64,000 nucleotides of DNA from Methylorubrum populi (GTDB lineage Bacteria > Pseudomonadota > Alphaproteobacteria > Rhizobiales > Beijerinckiaceae): contig NZ_AP014809.1 of the NCBI RefSeq assembly GCF_002355515.1, positions 1,368,001 to 1,432,000 on the forward strand, read 5' to 3'. A program made the position numbers and the translations under genes. The notes under the pieces were generated by a model that saw only the letters and a program-made list of their open reading frames with translations, did no database searches and had not been told where the DNA came from. Each line of letters begins with the position of its first letter. Position 1 is the first letter of the stretch. Below, piece by piece: positions 46,664 to 55,368 of this stretch.

Positions 46664-47164
46664 ATGACCCTGATGCGGTGCCCGGATTGCGGACGGCAGG
46701 TGAGCGACAGGGCCGTCTCCTGCCCGACTTGCGGGCGTCCCCTTTCGGCCGGGCGCCGCGGCATGGCGGCGAACGCACCGGTCTATGCCGGCTTCGAGTA
46801 CCGTTCCGAGCGGACGCTGTTGGGCTGGCCCCTCGTCCACGTGATCTACGGCGCGACGGACAACGGCACCTTGAGGCCCGCCCGCGGCGTCTTCGCCTTC
46901 GGCAACATCGCGATCGGCCTCGTCGCCTTCGGCGGCATCGCCGTCGGCGGCATCGCGCTCGGGGGCATCGCCATCGGCCTCATCAGCCTCGCCGGCGTCG
47001 CGCTCGGGCTGCTCCTCGGCCTCGGGGGCATCGCCACCGGCTACTGGGCGCTGGGCGGCGTCGCACTCGGCGCCACCGCGATCGGAGGCGTCGCCTTCGG
47101 TGCGCACACGCTGCAGAACGATCCGGACTTGATGCGGACGCTGCGCAGTCTGTTCTTTGGCTAG
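46664..47164 (+). CDS. Zinc-ribbon protein with Gly-rich membrane segment
   Basis: 166 residues. An N-terminal zinc ribbon (MRCPDCGRQVSDRAVSCPTCGRPLS, four Cys in two CxxC pairs) is followed by a soluble linker and then about 75 residues of Gly/Ala/Ile repeats with a five-residue beat (GGIAV, GGIAL, GGIAI, then GVALG). This would make either two to three membrane helices or a short pentapeptide-like coil. The tail is HTLQNDPDLMRTLRSLFFG. It ends the Cys-repeat operon. The function is unknown. Confidence 0.75.
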   Translation: MTLMRCPDCGRQVSDRAVSCPTCGRPLSAGRRGMAANAPVYAGFEYRSERTLLGWPLVHVIYGATDNGTLRPARGVFAFGNIAIGLVAFGGIAVGGIALGGIAIGLISLAGVALGLLLGLGGIATGYWALGGVALGATAIGGVAFGAHTLQNDPDLMRTLRSLFFG

Positions 47165-47239
47165 AGCCCGTCCGAGTAACGAGGCCTGAAGCCGGGTAGA
47201 GGGGGAGAGACGTGAGCCGACGAGGGCGGATCAGCAGCC

Positions 47240-47680
47240 TCAGCGGCCTGCCTGTGCCAGCTTCATGAGGTTGTGAGCCGTGCAGATCATCGCCCACTCG
47301 CCCCGGACCTGATCGAGCCCTCTCATCAGGCACTGCCGGAAGCCTCGGGCCTGCTTGATCTGCCCGAACACCGGCTCGGCCACCTGCTTCCTGAGACGAT
47401 ACCGACTGCGGCGCCCAGCCCCCTTCAGGCGGGCGGCCATCGCGCTCATCAACGGCATCTTGGTCAGCCTCCGGCGGCCGGCTGCGTCCGCCTCGCCATG
47501 ACGCGCCCGGCCCGGAGCAAGGTAGCCCGTGATGCCCCGCTCTCTTAGCGCGACGAGGTTCGCCTCGTTGGCAAAGCCGGCATCGCCCGAGACCACTCGC
47601 GGTTTGCGCCCGAGATGACTGCCGACCCCATCCGCCTCTGCGGACACATCACCGGCACTCGAATGGCCTCTCCGCCGATC
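47240..47680 (-). pseudogene. C-terminal part of an IS1182-family transposase
   Basis: The frame (up to 47821) ends with SGDAGFANEANLVALRERGI, then YRLRKQVAEPVFGQIKQARGF and MICTAHNLMKLAQAG. This is the last third of an IS1182-type transposase with its final catalytic glutamate (AEPVFGQIK). The N-terminal two-thirds are missing and sequence upstream of about 47680 is unrelated. Confidence 0.8.
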
Positions 47681-48208
47681 CCTAGCGCATCCGACGCAAC
47701 TCGAACGGGTGAACTTTGCCGGGGAGAGAACCACGCCGTCCTCCCACTGAGCGGTTAGAGCATTCTGACACTCCGCGCAGCGCCGTTGCGTCAGCCGTCT
47801 CACGCCCGCGCAGGCCGACACTCCGCCTGTCGCTCAGGCCGGGTGAAACACGCCAAAGCCGCGCCGCCATCGCCTGCTGTAGCAGCCTGCTAGAATGCAG
47901 TCCGACGAATTGGTCACCGGTTTGTCGCCGGAGGGGCAACCCGGATAGCCCGCCCCCAGCACTGCGTGCAAAATACGGCCAGCGCGCTTGCGTTGCACTG
48001 ATTTATAATTCAGATTTCGACTGGCTGTCGGCCTAGGCTCAGGCTGCGCCCTTCAAGGCATTGAAATTACTGGCTGTTGCCGTCGGTTGGGGTGTCGGCC
48101 CACGAACTGACCGGGCAACGCCGTCGAGGGGCTATCGGTGCTGCAACCTGGTCCTCAAGCCAAGATAACGGACCGCGTGCCGAAACGTGCGCCGTGGGAG
48201 GAGACGCT
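47681..48208. other. Region between the IS1182 relic and the Tct operon
   Basis: No gene recognised. It contains a partial copy of the dispersed extragenic repeat at 47892-47931 (ccgacgaattggtcaccggt) and, in its last ~130 bases, the probable promoter of the Tct operon. Confidence 0.4.
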
Positions 48209-49195
48209 ATGAGAGTTGCCGTGCAGGCCGCGATCGCGGCCCTGTTGTTGTCTGCTGCCCCAGTCCAGGCGTGGGAACCGACCAAGCCGATCGAGATCAT
48301 CGTCCCCTTCCCGCCCGGCGGATCATCCGACCAGATGGCGCGCACGATCCAGGGGGCGATTCAGAAGAACAACCTCGTCAAGCAGCCGATCATCATCGTG
48401 AACAAGCCCGCTGCGGCGGGCGGCGAGGCGATGCTCGATATCCAGAAATCGGCCGGCGACCCCCACAAGCTCATCACCACATCGAGCGGCATCTACATGA
48501 CGCCTCTCTCCACCAAGCTTCCGGTGAGCTGGAAGGACTTCACGCCGATCGCGATGATGGCGCAGGACGCCTTCGTGCTCTGGGTCAACAGCGCCAAACC
48601 CTACAAGACCGCCAGCGAGTTCATCGACGCTGCCAAGACGGCGAGCCCGCCGCTCAAGACCGGAGGGAACGGCTCGAAGCGCGAGGACCACCTGATCTCC
48701 GTGACGATGGAGCAGGCGACCAAGACCAAGATCACTTACGTGCCCTACCAGGGTGGTGGCCCGGCCTCCGTGCAACTCGCCGGCGGCCATATCGACGCGA
48801 ACATGAACAACCCGGCCGAGGAGATCGCCAATTGGCGCTCCGGCGCCGTCAAGCCGTTGTGCGCCTTCTCGCCCAAGCCGATGGAATACACCCAGAAGAT
48901 CACGGCCGATATGGCATGGTCCGACATCCCGACCTGCCAGTCGCAGGGCGTGAATGTCACCTACCAGATGCTGCGCGGCATGTTCATGCCCGGCAAGGTC
49001 ACGCCGGAGCAGCAGACCTTCTACGTCGAGCTGTTCAGGAAGGTCACCGAGACCCCGGACTGGAAATCTTACCTCGAGCGCAATGCGCTGGTGCCCGACT
49101 TCCGCTCCGGCCAGAGCTTCGTCGACTTCCTCACCGAGGACGAGCGCAAGCACAAGGAGCTGATGACCAAGGCCGGGTTCATCGCGACGAACTGA
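48209..49195 (+). CDS. Tripartite tricarboxylate transporter substrate-binding protein (TctC/Bug type)
   Basis: 328 residues. A signal peptide (residues 1-22, ending AAPVQA) precedes a Bug-fold binding protein: PIEIIVPFPPGGSSDQMAR, NKPAAAGGEAML, YVPYQGGGPASVQLAGGHID. In this family the PPGGSSD and GGxxxVQLAGGHID loops hold the carboxylate. It captures a small carboxylate in the periplasm and feeds the TctBA membrane pair next door. GGGAGGAG precedes ATG 48209. The ligand is not identifiable. Confidence 0.88.
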   Translation: MRVAVQAAIAALLLSAAPVQAWEPTKPIEIIVPFPPGGSSDQMARTIQGAIQKNNLVKQPIIIVNKPAAAGGEAMLDIQKSAGDPHKLITTSSGIYMTPLSTKLPVSWKDFTPIAMMAQDAFVLWVNSAKPYKTASEFIDAAKTASPPLKTGGNGSKREDHLISVTMEQATKTKITYVPYQGGGPASVQLAGGHIDANMNNPAEEIANWRSGAVKPLCAFSPKPMEYTQKITADMAWSDIPTCQSQGVNVTYQMLRGMFMPGKVTPEQQTFYVELFRKVTETPDWKSYLERNALVPDFRSGQSFVDFLTEDERKHKELMTKAGFIATN

Positions 49196-49276
49196 GCCCG
49201 CGCCCGGCCGCGCTGCCGGCCGTTTCGTCGAAGGGCGGCGCGGCCGAGGCGACCACTTGTTCAGGAAGTGCCCGAC

Positions 49277-49774
49277 ATGACCGAAGCCTCTCCCCCGCTT
49301 GCCGAGCGCGGCCTGTCGCGCCGCGCCGTCGAGATCGTCGTGGCGCTTCTGCTGCTCGGCCTTGCCGCGCTGGCCCTGTGGGACTCCTACGCGCGGGGCG
49401 CGGGCTGGGACAACGGGCCGGAAAACGGCTTCTTCCCGGCCCGCGTCGCCGCGATCTTGGGTGTCGCGGCCATCGCCGCTCTCGTGAGTGCCCTGCGGCG
49501 GGAGGACAGCATCTTCGTCACCTACGGCCAGCTCCGGCTCGTGGCCCAGGTCTTCGTGCCGCTGTTCCTCTACCTGCTGGGGATCGCCTTCCTCGGCATC
49601 TACCTGTCCTCGGCCCTGTTCATGGCCCTGTTCATGCTCACGCTCGGCTCCTTCCGCTGGTGGCAGACGGTGCTCGCCGCCGTGCTCGTGCCGCTCGTCA
49701 CTTTCTGGGTGTTCGAGCAACAGTTCCGGGTTCCGCTGCCGAAGGGACCGATCGAAGCCTTCGTCGGCTACTGA
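49277..49774 (+). CDS. tctB: Tripartite tricarboxylate transporter small membrane subunit (TctB)
   Basis: 165 residues with four predicted helices (IVVALLLLGLAALALW, VAAILGVAAIAALVSAL, VFVPLFLYLLGIAFLGIYL, VLAAVLVPLVTFWVF) and the short loop GPENGFFPARVA between the first two, as in TctB. AGGAAG lies ahead of ATG 49277; a GTG at 49268 is also in frame. It follows the binding-protein gene by 81 bp and precedes tctA by 29 bp. Confidence 0.87.
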   Translation: MTEASPPLAERGLSRRAVEIVVALLLLGLAALALWDSYARGAGWDNGPENGFFPARVAAILGVAAIAALVSALRREDSIFVTYGQLRLVAQVFVPLFLYLLGIAFLGIYLSSALFMALFMLTLGSFRWWQTVLAAVLVPLVTFWVFEQQFRVPLPKGPIEAFVGY

Positions 49775-49803
49775 CCTGACCGGCCCGCGGCGGAGAGATC
49801 TCC

Positions 49804-51330
49804 ATGGACGACCTCAACCAGCTCTTGCTCGGCTTCCAAGTCGCGCTGACGTGGCACAACATGCTGTTCATGGTGGTGGGCGTGCTGCTCGGCATCGTGG
49901 TGGGCGTGCTGCCGGGCCTCGGCGGCCCCAACGGCGTCGCGATCCTCCTGCCGTTGACCTTCGGCATGGACCCGACCTCGGCGATCATCCTCTTGTCGTC
50001 GATCTACTGGGGCGCCCTGTTCGGCGGCGCGATCACCTCGATCCTGTTCAACATTCCCGGCGAGGCGTGGTCGGTCGCCACCACCTTCGACGGCTATCCG
50101 CTGGCGCAGAAGGGCCGGGCCGGCGAGGCCTTGACGGCGGCCTTCACCGCCTCCTTCATCGGCGCGCTCTCGGGCGTGGTGCTCATCACCTTCGTGGCGC
50201 CGCTCGTGGCCAAGTTCGCCCTGCGCTTCGGCCCGGCCGAGTTCTTCGGCGTCTTCTTCCTCACCTTCTGCTCGTTCGTCGGCATGGGCCGGGAGAACAA
50301 GGCCAAGATTATCGTCTCGCTGGCGCTCGGCTTCCTGCTCGCGGCGGTCGGCCTCGACACCATCTCCGGCGACCTGCGCCTGACCTTCGGCACGCCGGAA
50401 CTGATGAAGGGCTTCGACCTCCTCGTCGTGGTGATTGGCCTGTTCGGCGTCTCCGAGATCCTGCTCACCATCGAGGAGGGCCTGCACTTCAAGGGCAAGC
50501 GGGCCGCCATGGATCTCGGCGTGGTCCTGCGCACCTGGGCCTCGCTGCCGCGCTACTGGGCGACGCTGATCCGCTCCTCGGTCGTGGGCATGTGGATGGG
50601 CGTCACCCCGGGCGGCGCGATCGCGGCCTCCTTCATGGGCTACGGCCTCGCCAAGCGGTTCTCCCGCCGGCCCGAGGAGTTCGGGCGGGGCGAGATCGAG
50701 GGCGTGCTGGCCCCCGAGACCGCGGCCCACGCCGCCGGCACCTCGGCGCTCCTGCCCATGCTGGCCCTCGGCATCCCCGGCTCGGCCACCGCGGCGGTGC
50801 TCCTCGGCGGCCTGATGATCTGGGGCCTGCAGCCCGGCCCGCTGCTCTTCGTCGAGAAGAAGGAATTCGTCTGGGGTCTGATCGCCTCGATGTATCTCGG
50901 CAACCTCGCCGGCCTCCTGATCGTGCTCGCGACCGTGCCGGTCTTCGCCGCGATCATGCGCATCCCCTTCGCGCTGGTCGCGCCGATCATCCTCGTCGTC
51001 TGCGCCATCGGCGCCTTCACGGTCGAGTCCTCGCGCTTCGACATCTGGCTGATGCTGATCTTCGGAGTTGTCGGCTACGTCTTCAAGAAGCTCGACTATC
51101 CGCTCGCGCCCCTGGTGCTCGCACTCGTCCTCGGCGACCGCGCCGAGGACGCGTTCCGCCAAGCCCTGCTCGGCTCGGGCGGGGACCTGTCCGTGTTCTT
51201 CTCGAATGGCCTCGTCTCGAGCCTGATGATCATCGGCCTGCTGCTCCTGTTCTGGGGGCCACTCGGCGACCTGCGCAAACGGCTGGCGCGCAAGGCCGGC
51301 CTCACCCGGCCGGCCCCGCTCGCGCATTGA
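49804..51330 (+). CDS. tctA: Tripartite tricarboxylate transporter large membrane subunit (TctA)
   Basis: 508 residues with about 11-12 membrane helices. The family motifs are present: GVLLGIVVGVLPGLGGPNGV, the SSIYWGALFGGAITSILFNIPGE region, and the second-half repeat AHAAGTSALLPMLALGIPGSATAAVLLGGLMIWG. It forms the Na+- or H+-coupled channel with TctB. It is the last gene of the operon; no regulator (such as a TctDE pair) adjoins. Confidence 0.93.
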   Translation: MDDLNQLLLGFQVALTWHNMLFMVVGVLLGIVVGVLPGLGGPNGVAILLPLTFGMDPTSAIILLSSIYWGALFGGAITSILFNIPGEAWSVATTFDGYPLAQKGRAGEALTAAFTASFIGALSGVVLITFVAPLVAKFALRFGPAEFFGVFFLTFCSFVGMGRENKAKIIVSLALGFLLAAVGLDTISGDLRLTFGTPELMKGFDLLVVVIGLFGVSEILLTIEEGLHFKGKRAAMDLGVVLRTWASLPRYWATLIRSSVVGMWMGVTPGGAIAASFMGYGLAKRFSRRPEEFGRGEIEGVLAPETAAHAAGTSALLPMLALGIPGSATAAVLLGGLMIWGLQPGPLLFVEKKEFVWGLIASMYLGNLAGLLIVLATVPVFAAIMRIPFALVAPIILVVCAIGAFTVESSRFDIWLMLIFGVVGYVFKKLDYPLAPLVLALVLGDRAEDAFRQALLGSGGDLSVFFSNGLVSSLMIIGLLLLFWGPLGDLRKRLARKAGLTRPAPLAH

Positions 51331-51434
51331 GGCGAGATCGGATCTCCGGGAGCCAGTGAAGCACCGTGGAGCCACGGGGGAAGATTCCAGCCTTCGCGAC
51401 GGAGCGTCTCGACCATTCGGCGATCCGCCCCGCG

Positions 51435-51935
51435 CTACCGCTCCGCTTGCGTAGAAGCGCTCGGTTTCGAGAAAGTCGGCATCGACGAGGCAGGAGAACA
51501 GCATCCGCGTCCGCAAGGCCCAGCTGAAGCCGGGACCTGTGCTCTCCTCGGGCCGCCGGTCCGGCCGCAGCGCCGAGAGCGGCGGTAGTAGACCAGTTTG
51601 TGTCTCCCACCCAGCAAAGGCGGGAATGTCGTAGGTGGGGTCAAGTTGACGGTCGAGCCGCTCTCCGTCGAGCAGGCCCGTATGATAACCGGCAATGACG
51701 GCCGCGATCATGCGCCCGAGGATCTTCGGATAAGTTGCCTGCGCGGCCCGCGCTCCAGCCGTGGAGTGGTTCCTACTCGGTCCCTTGCCATGCAGGTAGG
51801 CTTGGACCTCGGCCGAAACTTTGCTGATATTGTGCAGACGTCCGGCCACGCACGCCGCTTCGGCCCAACCCAAGGGGGTTGCGAACAAGGCCGCCGTCGC
51901 GGCGACACCGGCGAGATGAACGTGCAGCGGCTCTC
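51435..51935 (-). pseudogene. Orphan relic of a CRISPR-associated Cas3 HD nuclease domain
   Basis: A minus-strand frame beginning just after a stop (about 51936) reads LHVHLAGVAATAALFATPLG, GRLHNISKVSAEVQAYLHGKGPS, NHSTAGARAA, GRMIAAVIAGYHTGLLDG and RMLFSCLVDADFLETERFY. These match, in order, the Cas3 HD domain (LLHDxGKYSPEFQAYLxGKG, DHSTAGA, AIAGHHAGLPDG, RMLFSCLVDADFLDTE). The metal-binding HD pair has become HN. There is no start codon, no helicase part and no other cas gene or array nearby. Clearly dead. Confidence 0.75.
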
Positions 51936-52207
51936 AACCCGCTTCCGGTCAGCCTGGGACGGAATGCGCGTAGACGGTCATCTCGGATGTTTCCGGGAAT
52001 TGTTCCGTGCCACGACACCATGTTTCAGGCCGAGCCTACAACCTTCGAGTTGGCGTTTGTCAGCATGCAGGGGCACGGAGAAGCGCCATGCACCAGAAAA
52101 TCATCGAGGATCGACCTGTTCCGAAGGCGCCGTTGTAAGATGGATGCGTGCGACCGATGACACTGGTCGCGTGCAGACTTCGTTGTCCATCATAACCGAG
52201 AGCCTCC

Positions 52208-52636
52208 GTGACCAAGTTGCTTCGTCTGACCGTCGAGACATTGTTCCTGACATTGGTGGCTGCATTTTCTGCGCAACCAGTTCAAGCGCAACCCGCGCCA
52301 CTCTTTAGTCTTCCAATCACTGGCCAGCTGTCGAATGGTGTGCCTGCAGCGGGCCAAGCAACCGCTTACAATAACGGAGTCGGCGAATTCTGGGTGCAGT
52401 TCCCTGGATCGATGCGGTGCACCGGCACCTATGCGGTGCGCGATCCGAATCCTACGATCGTGGTTCCGGTAACTTGCGGCTCAAGAATTCGTGGCGAAGC
52501 CGTCATCACACGTCAAGCTGACCTGATGTCAGGCACTGCCATCGTGGAACTGAACAACGGAAAGCGAGGGCAGTTCGTGTTCGGCAACCTCACCTTTGAG
52601 CAGGCTTTCGGTCAGGGTCGCGTCCGAACTTACTGA
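52208..52636 (+). CDS. Small exported protein, unknown
   Basis: 142 residues from a GTG start. A signal peptide (LLRLTVETLFLTLVAAFSA, cleavage after VQAQ) leads a small all-beta-looking domain with one cysteine pair (MRCTGTYAV and PVTCGSRIRG, likely a disulfide) and the blocks GEAVITRQADLMSGTAIVEL and KRGQFVFGNLTFEQAFGQG. Probably periplasmic. No family recognised. It is flanked by the Cas3 relic and a tRNA region and stands alone. Confidence 0.65.
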   Translation: MTKLLRLTVETLFLTLVAAFSAQPVQAQPAPLFSLPITGQLSNGVPAAGQATAYNNGVGEFWVQFPGSMRCTGTYAVRDPNPTIVVPVTCGSRIRGEAVITRQADLMSGTAIVELNNGKRGQFVFGNLTFEQAFGQGRVRTY

Positions 52637-52746
52637 GTAGAGAGGCGGACACCTCAGTAAGCTGAACGATCGCGGCGCAGGCGCGGCACTGTCTCAGAGC
52701 CACACCTGCGCCGCACCTGTGCAGCCTCCCTTTGTGGTCGCCCCCC

Positions 52747-52795
52747 TGGCGCACTCGGCACGATTCGAACGTGTGACCGTTGCCTAAGGAGGGCT
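52747..52795 (-). other. Inverted 3' half of a tRNA-Arg gene (CCT-like), remnant
   Basis: The minus strand reads an anticodon stem-loop GCCCTCCTTAGGC (anticodon CCT position), then a T arm identical to the neighbouring tRNA-Arg (CACACGTTCGAATCGTG) and an acceptor 3' strand ending GCGCCA. No matching 5' half was found upstream on that strand. It looks like a partial tRNA left by integration or rearrangement. Confidence 0.6.
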
Positions 52796-52890
52796 GCGCA
52801 GCCGTCCCTTTGAGCGATCAGGGCATTTCATCATCCCGCACAGCGCCGTTGCGTCGGCGGTCCAGTTGGGCTACTCACGAGCCACGGTCA

Positions 52891-52967
52891 GCACCCGTAG
52901 CTCAGCTGGATAGAGCGTTGCCCTCCGAAGGCAAAGGTCACACGTTCGAATCGTGTCGGGTGCGCCA
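52891..52967 (+). tRNA. tRNA-Arg(CCG)
   Basis: 77 nt, cloverleaf by eye. The acceptor arm GCACCCG pairs with CGGGTGC, followed by G and an encoded CCA. The D arm contains AGCTCAGCTGGATAGAGC. The anticodon arm TTGCC-CTCCGAA-GGCAA places CCG as anticodon, and the T arm is CACACGTTCGAATCGTG. It reads CGG arginine codons. Confidence 0.95.
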
Positions 52968-53154
52968 ATCTCATCAATGACTTAGCTGCTTTACGCGCCC
53001 CGCTCGGTAGGGCCTGCGGAAGCACTGCGGAAGCAGCAGGAGAAATGCGGTCGATTCGTGCGTTCGGGCGGAAGGGCCATGCCCACTAAGGGTAGGCGCC
53101 CCACCGTGGGGCGCTTGGCGCCACGCACCCGACCGCGAAGGGATCCACCGCTCG

Positions 53155-53397
53155 ATGCCGATCAAGGCTCTGAACGACCGCAAGAAGCTGTCGAGCGACT
53201 TCAACGAGGCCAACGACGCCTTCATCGACGCGGTGCTCGGTGCCCTCCAGGCTGGCGAGATCCCGCTCGATCTGGCCCGGGCCTACCTCGCGCACCCCGT
53301 TGCCATGATGCACTCGGACGGTCCGCAGGCCGTAGCCAACTACTTCGAGCGGATCCTCTCACAGCAGCCCAAAATCGATTGGACGCCTGGCGACTGA
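53155..53397 (+). CDS. Small conserved-looking protein, unknown
   Basis: 80 residues, acidic-helical (DFNEANDAFIDAVLGALQAG, LDLARAYLAHPVAMM). No signal peptide, metal ligands or known motif. Codon use fits the host. It lies between the tRNA-Arg gene and flgE and may be a small accessory gene of the tRNA-associated region. Function unknown. Confidence 0.5.
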   Translation: MPIKALNDRKKLSSDFNEANDAFIDAVLGALQAGEIPLDLARAYLAHPVAMMHSDGPQAVANYFERILSQQPKIDWTPGD

Positions 53398-53511
53398 ACC
53401 TAAGTGCGAAGGCAGCCTTCGAGATTTTCTCCAGCGTCCCGCGCCTGTGAAAAGGCGGGGCCATAGGTGCAGCCTAGAGCAAGGCTGCCCGACACGCCTA
53501 AGCCTGTGCTT

Positions 53512-55125
53512 TCAGCGCTTCAGGTTCATCAAGGTTTCGAGCAGCTCGTTGCCGGTCATGAACACCTTGGAATTGGCGGTGTAGACTGTCTGCGACTCGA
53601 TCATCGTCGTCAGCTCTGTGCTGACGTCGACGTTGGATTGTTCGAGCGCCCCGGCCTTCAGGGTGCCCCGTCCGCCCTGGCCGGTGAAGCCGATCTGGAT
53701 GTCGCCAGACTCGGCGCTCGTCGTGAAGACGTTGCCCGCCCGGGGCGTCAGGTTGTTGGGGCTCGTCACGTCCGCGAGCGGCACCTTGAAGGCGGCTTTG
53801 CGAGTGCCGTCGGAATAGACCGCGTAGACGGTGCCGTCCTCGCCAAAGGCGGTCCCGCTCACCGCGGTCGGCGACGAGCCGTCGGCCGTGCCGGTCAGAC
53901 TGTACGGGCCTGCAAGTTGAGTAACTTTGGAAAAATCGATTATCATCGGCTCAGAATTGTTCACCGAAACCGAAATATTGTTTTTATTCGAAGAAAGAGT
54001 CCCGTCTTGATCATAGCTGAGAATGAGCGATGAAGCTGGAATAGATGCCGGATCTGTGATTTCTACCAGCCATTTGGCCGGCGGCTTAAAATCATTTACC
54101 AGACTCACAGAACCATATCCGACATCGCCGGGAATTCCCGAGATTGGCGGGCCTGACGCCGGGGTGGCTGAATATGTTCCGTCCTCAAGTTGACGCAATG
54201 TAGATTGGTCATCAAAATTTGCGAGAACAACTTGGCCAAATGCTTGTGGTGCGACTTGCCCCTCCATCTCCCCAAGTATAGCGCCCTTATTCTCTACAAT
54301 TAACCTATTCGTACCGTTCGGAACTATAACAGCCGGATCCAGGGAATATCCACTTCTTGTTATTATCGTACCGTCATTTCCAATCATGAACGACCCATCC
54401 CGCGTATAATTAATTTCTCCGGCATCGTTTTTGATCTGGAACCAGCCGGGGCCGCTAATATTCAAGTTGATTGCGGTGCCAGAGAGCCCAACAGAGCGGC
54501 CTAAGGCGGAGATCCTGATACCAACCTTTGTAGGTTGTCCAACTTGGTCATAGGCGATAAGCGACGACTCAAGTACTGGTGGATCTGCTCTGTCAGTCTC
54601 TCCGAGGATTGCAGGCAAATTCCCTGCGATCGTGGCGCTGGTGGAGGGACGCGCCTCCTGTCCCATCACGCTGACATTGACCGGCTTGAGGTCGGCCACC
54701 CCGTTGAGGACGGGGTTCGGCGCGCCGTTGGCGAGGCTGTAGCCCATCAGGGCGAAGCCGCCAGCATTGACGAGGTTGCCGGTCTTGCCGTCGACCACGA
54801 AGTTGCCGGCCCGCGTCATGAAGGGCGCGCCACCGGCATCGCTCACCACGAAGAAGCCGTTGCCCTGGATCGCGAGATCCTTGTCGGAATTGGTCGAGGC
54901 GATCGGGCCGCCCTCGCTCACAGACCGGCGTAGCGTGGTCTCGACCGCGCCGGAATTGTAGTTGCCGACATTCCCCGCATCGAGCAGCAGCGAGGAGAAC
55001 TCGGCCGAGGTGCGCTTGTAGCCGGTGGTGCTGGCGTTCTGGATGTTCTCGGCCACTGTCGAGATGCGGTTGGACTGCGCGTTCATCCCGGAGACGCCGG
55101 TGCGCAGCGTGCTGAAGAGACTCAT
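53512..55125 (-). CDS. flgE: Flagellar hook protein FlgE
   Basis: 537 residues, the subunit of the extracellular flagellar hook, exported by the flagellar type III system. The N-terminal rod-like motif MSLFSTLRTGVSGMNAQSNR and ENIQNASTTGYKR, the AIQGNGFFVVSD and GSFMIGNDGTIITRSGYSLD blocks and the C-terminal LEQSNVDVSTELTTMIESQTVY with ELLETLMNLKR are those of FlgE. The central part (about 53920-54600) is markedly richer in AT than both ends, which suggests replacement of the surface-exposed domain. It follows the flagellin gene by 243 bp on the same strand; no strong ribosome site is seen. Confidence 0.92.
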   Translation of the reverse strand: MSLFSTLRTGVSGMNAQSNRISTVAENIQNASTTGYKRTSAEFSSLLLDAGNVGNYNSGAVETTLRRSVSEGGPIASTNSDKDLAIQGNGFFVVSDAGGAPFMTRAGNFVVDGKTGNLVNAGGFALMGYSLANGAPNPVLNGVADLKPVNVSVMGQEARPSTSATIAGNLPAILGETDRADPPVLESSLIAYDQVGQPTKVGIRISALGRSVGLSGTAINLNISGPGWFQIKNDAGEINYTRDGSFMIGNDGTIITRSGYSLDPAVIVPNGTNRLIVENKGAILGEMEGQVAPQAFGQVVLANFDDQSTLRQLEDGTYSATPASGPPISGIPGDVGYGSVSLVNDFKPPAKWLVEITDPASIPASSLILSYDQDGTLSSNKNNISVSVNNSEPMIIDFSKVTQLAGPYSLTGTADGSSPTAVSGTAFGEDGTVYAVYSDGTRKAAFKVPLADVTSPNNLTPRAGNVFTTSAESGDIQIGFTGQGGRGTLKAGALEQSNVDVSTELTTMIESQTVYTANSKVFMTGNELLETLMNLKR

Positions 55126-55368
55126 AGGGCGGTAGCCAGCATGGGTACGATATTCCTCTTTGAAGGGTGGAGGCTTGTGCGTAGCTGTGCCGACAGGAAT
55201 CTATCGCTGGCGTGACCGACACCCGATAGATTGAGCCCCACGCTGCCAGGTCGGGATTGGTGACGTCATCCGGATGGCGAGCCACTGAGCCCGAATCCGC
55301 GCCCTCCACCACCAGTCGCCGATGTAGAGCCAGGCTCGCGGCCTCGGGTCGGATGCCCGTCCGGGTAA

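Noticed and set aside
49768..51888. 706-codon minus-strand frame across tctA
   Set aside because: Only its first ~150 codons (the Cas3 relic, 51435-51888) are meaningful. The rest is the shadow of tctA.
51331..52207. CRISPR repeats or other cas genes near the Cas3 relic
   Set aside because: I looked for direct repeats and for Cas motifs on both strands and saw none.
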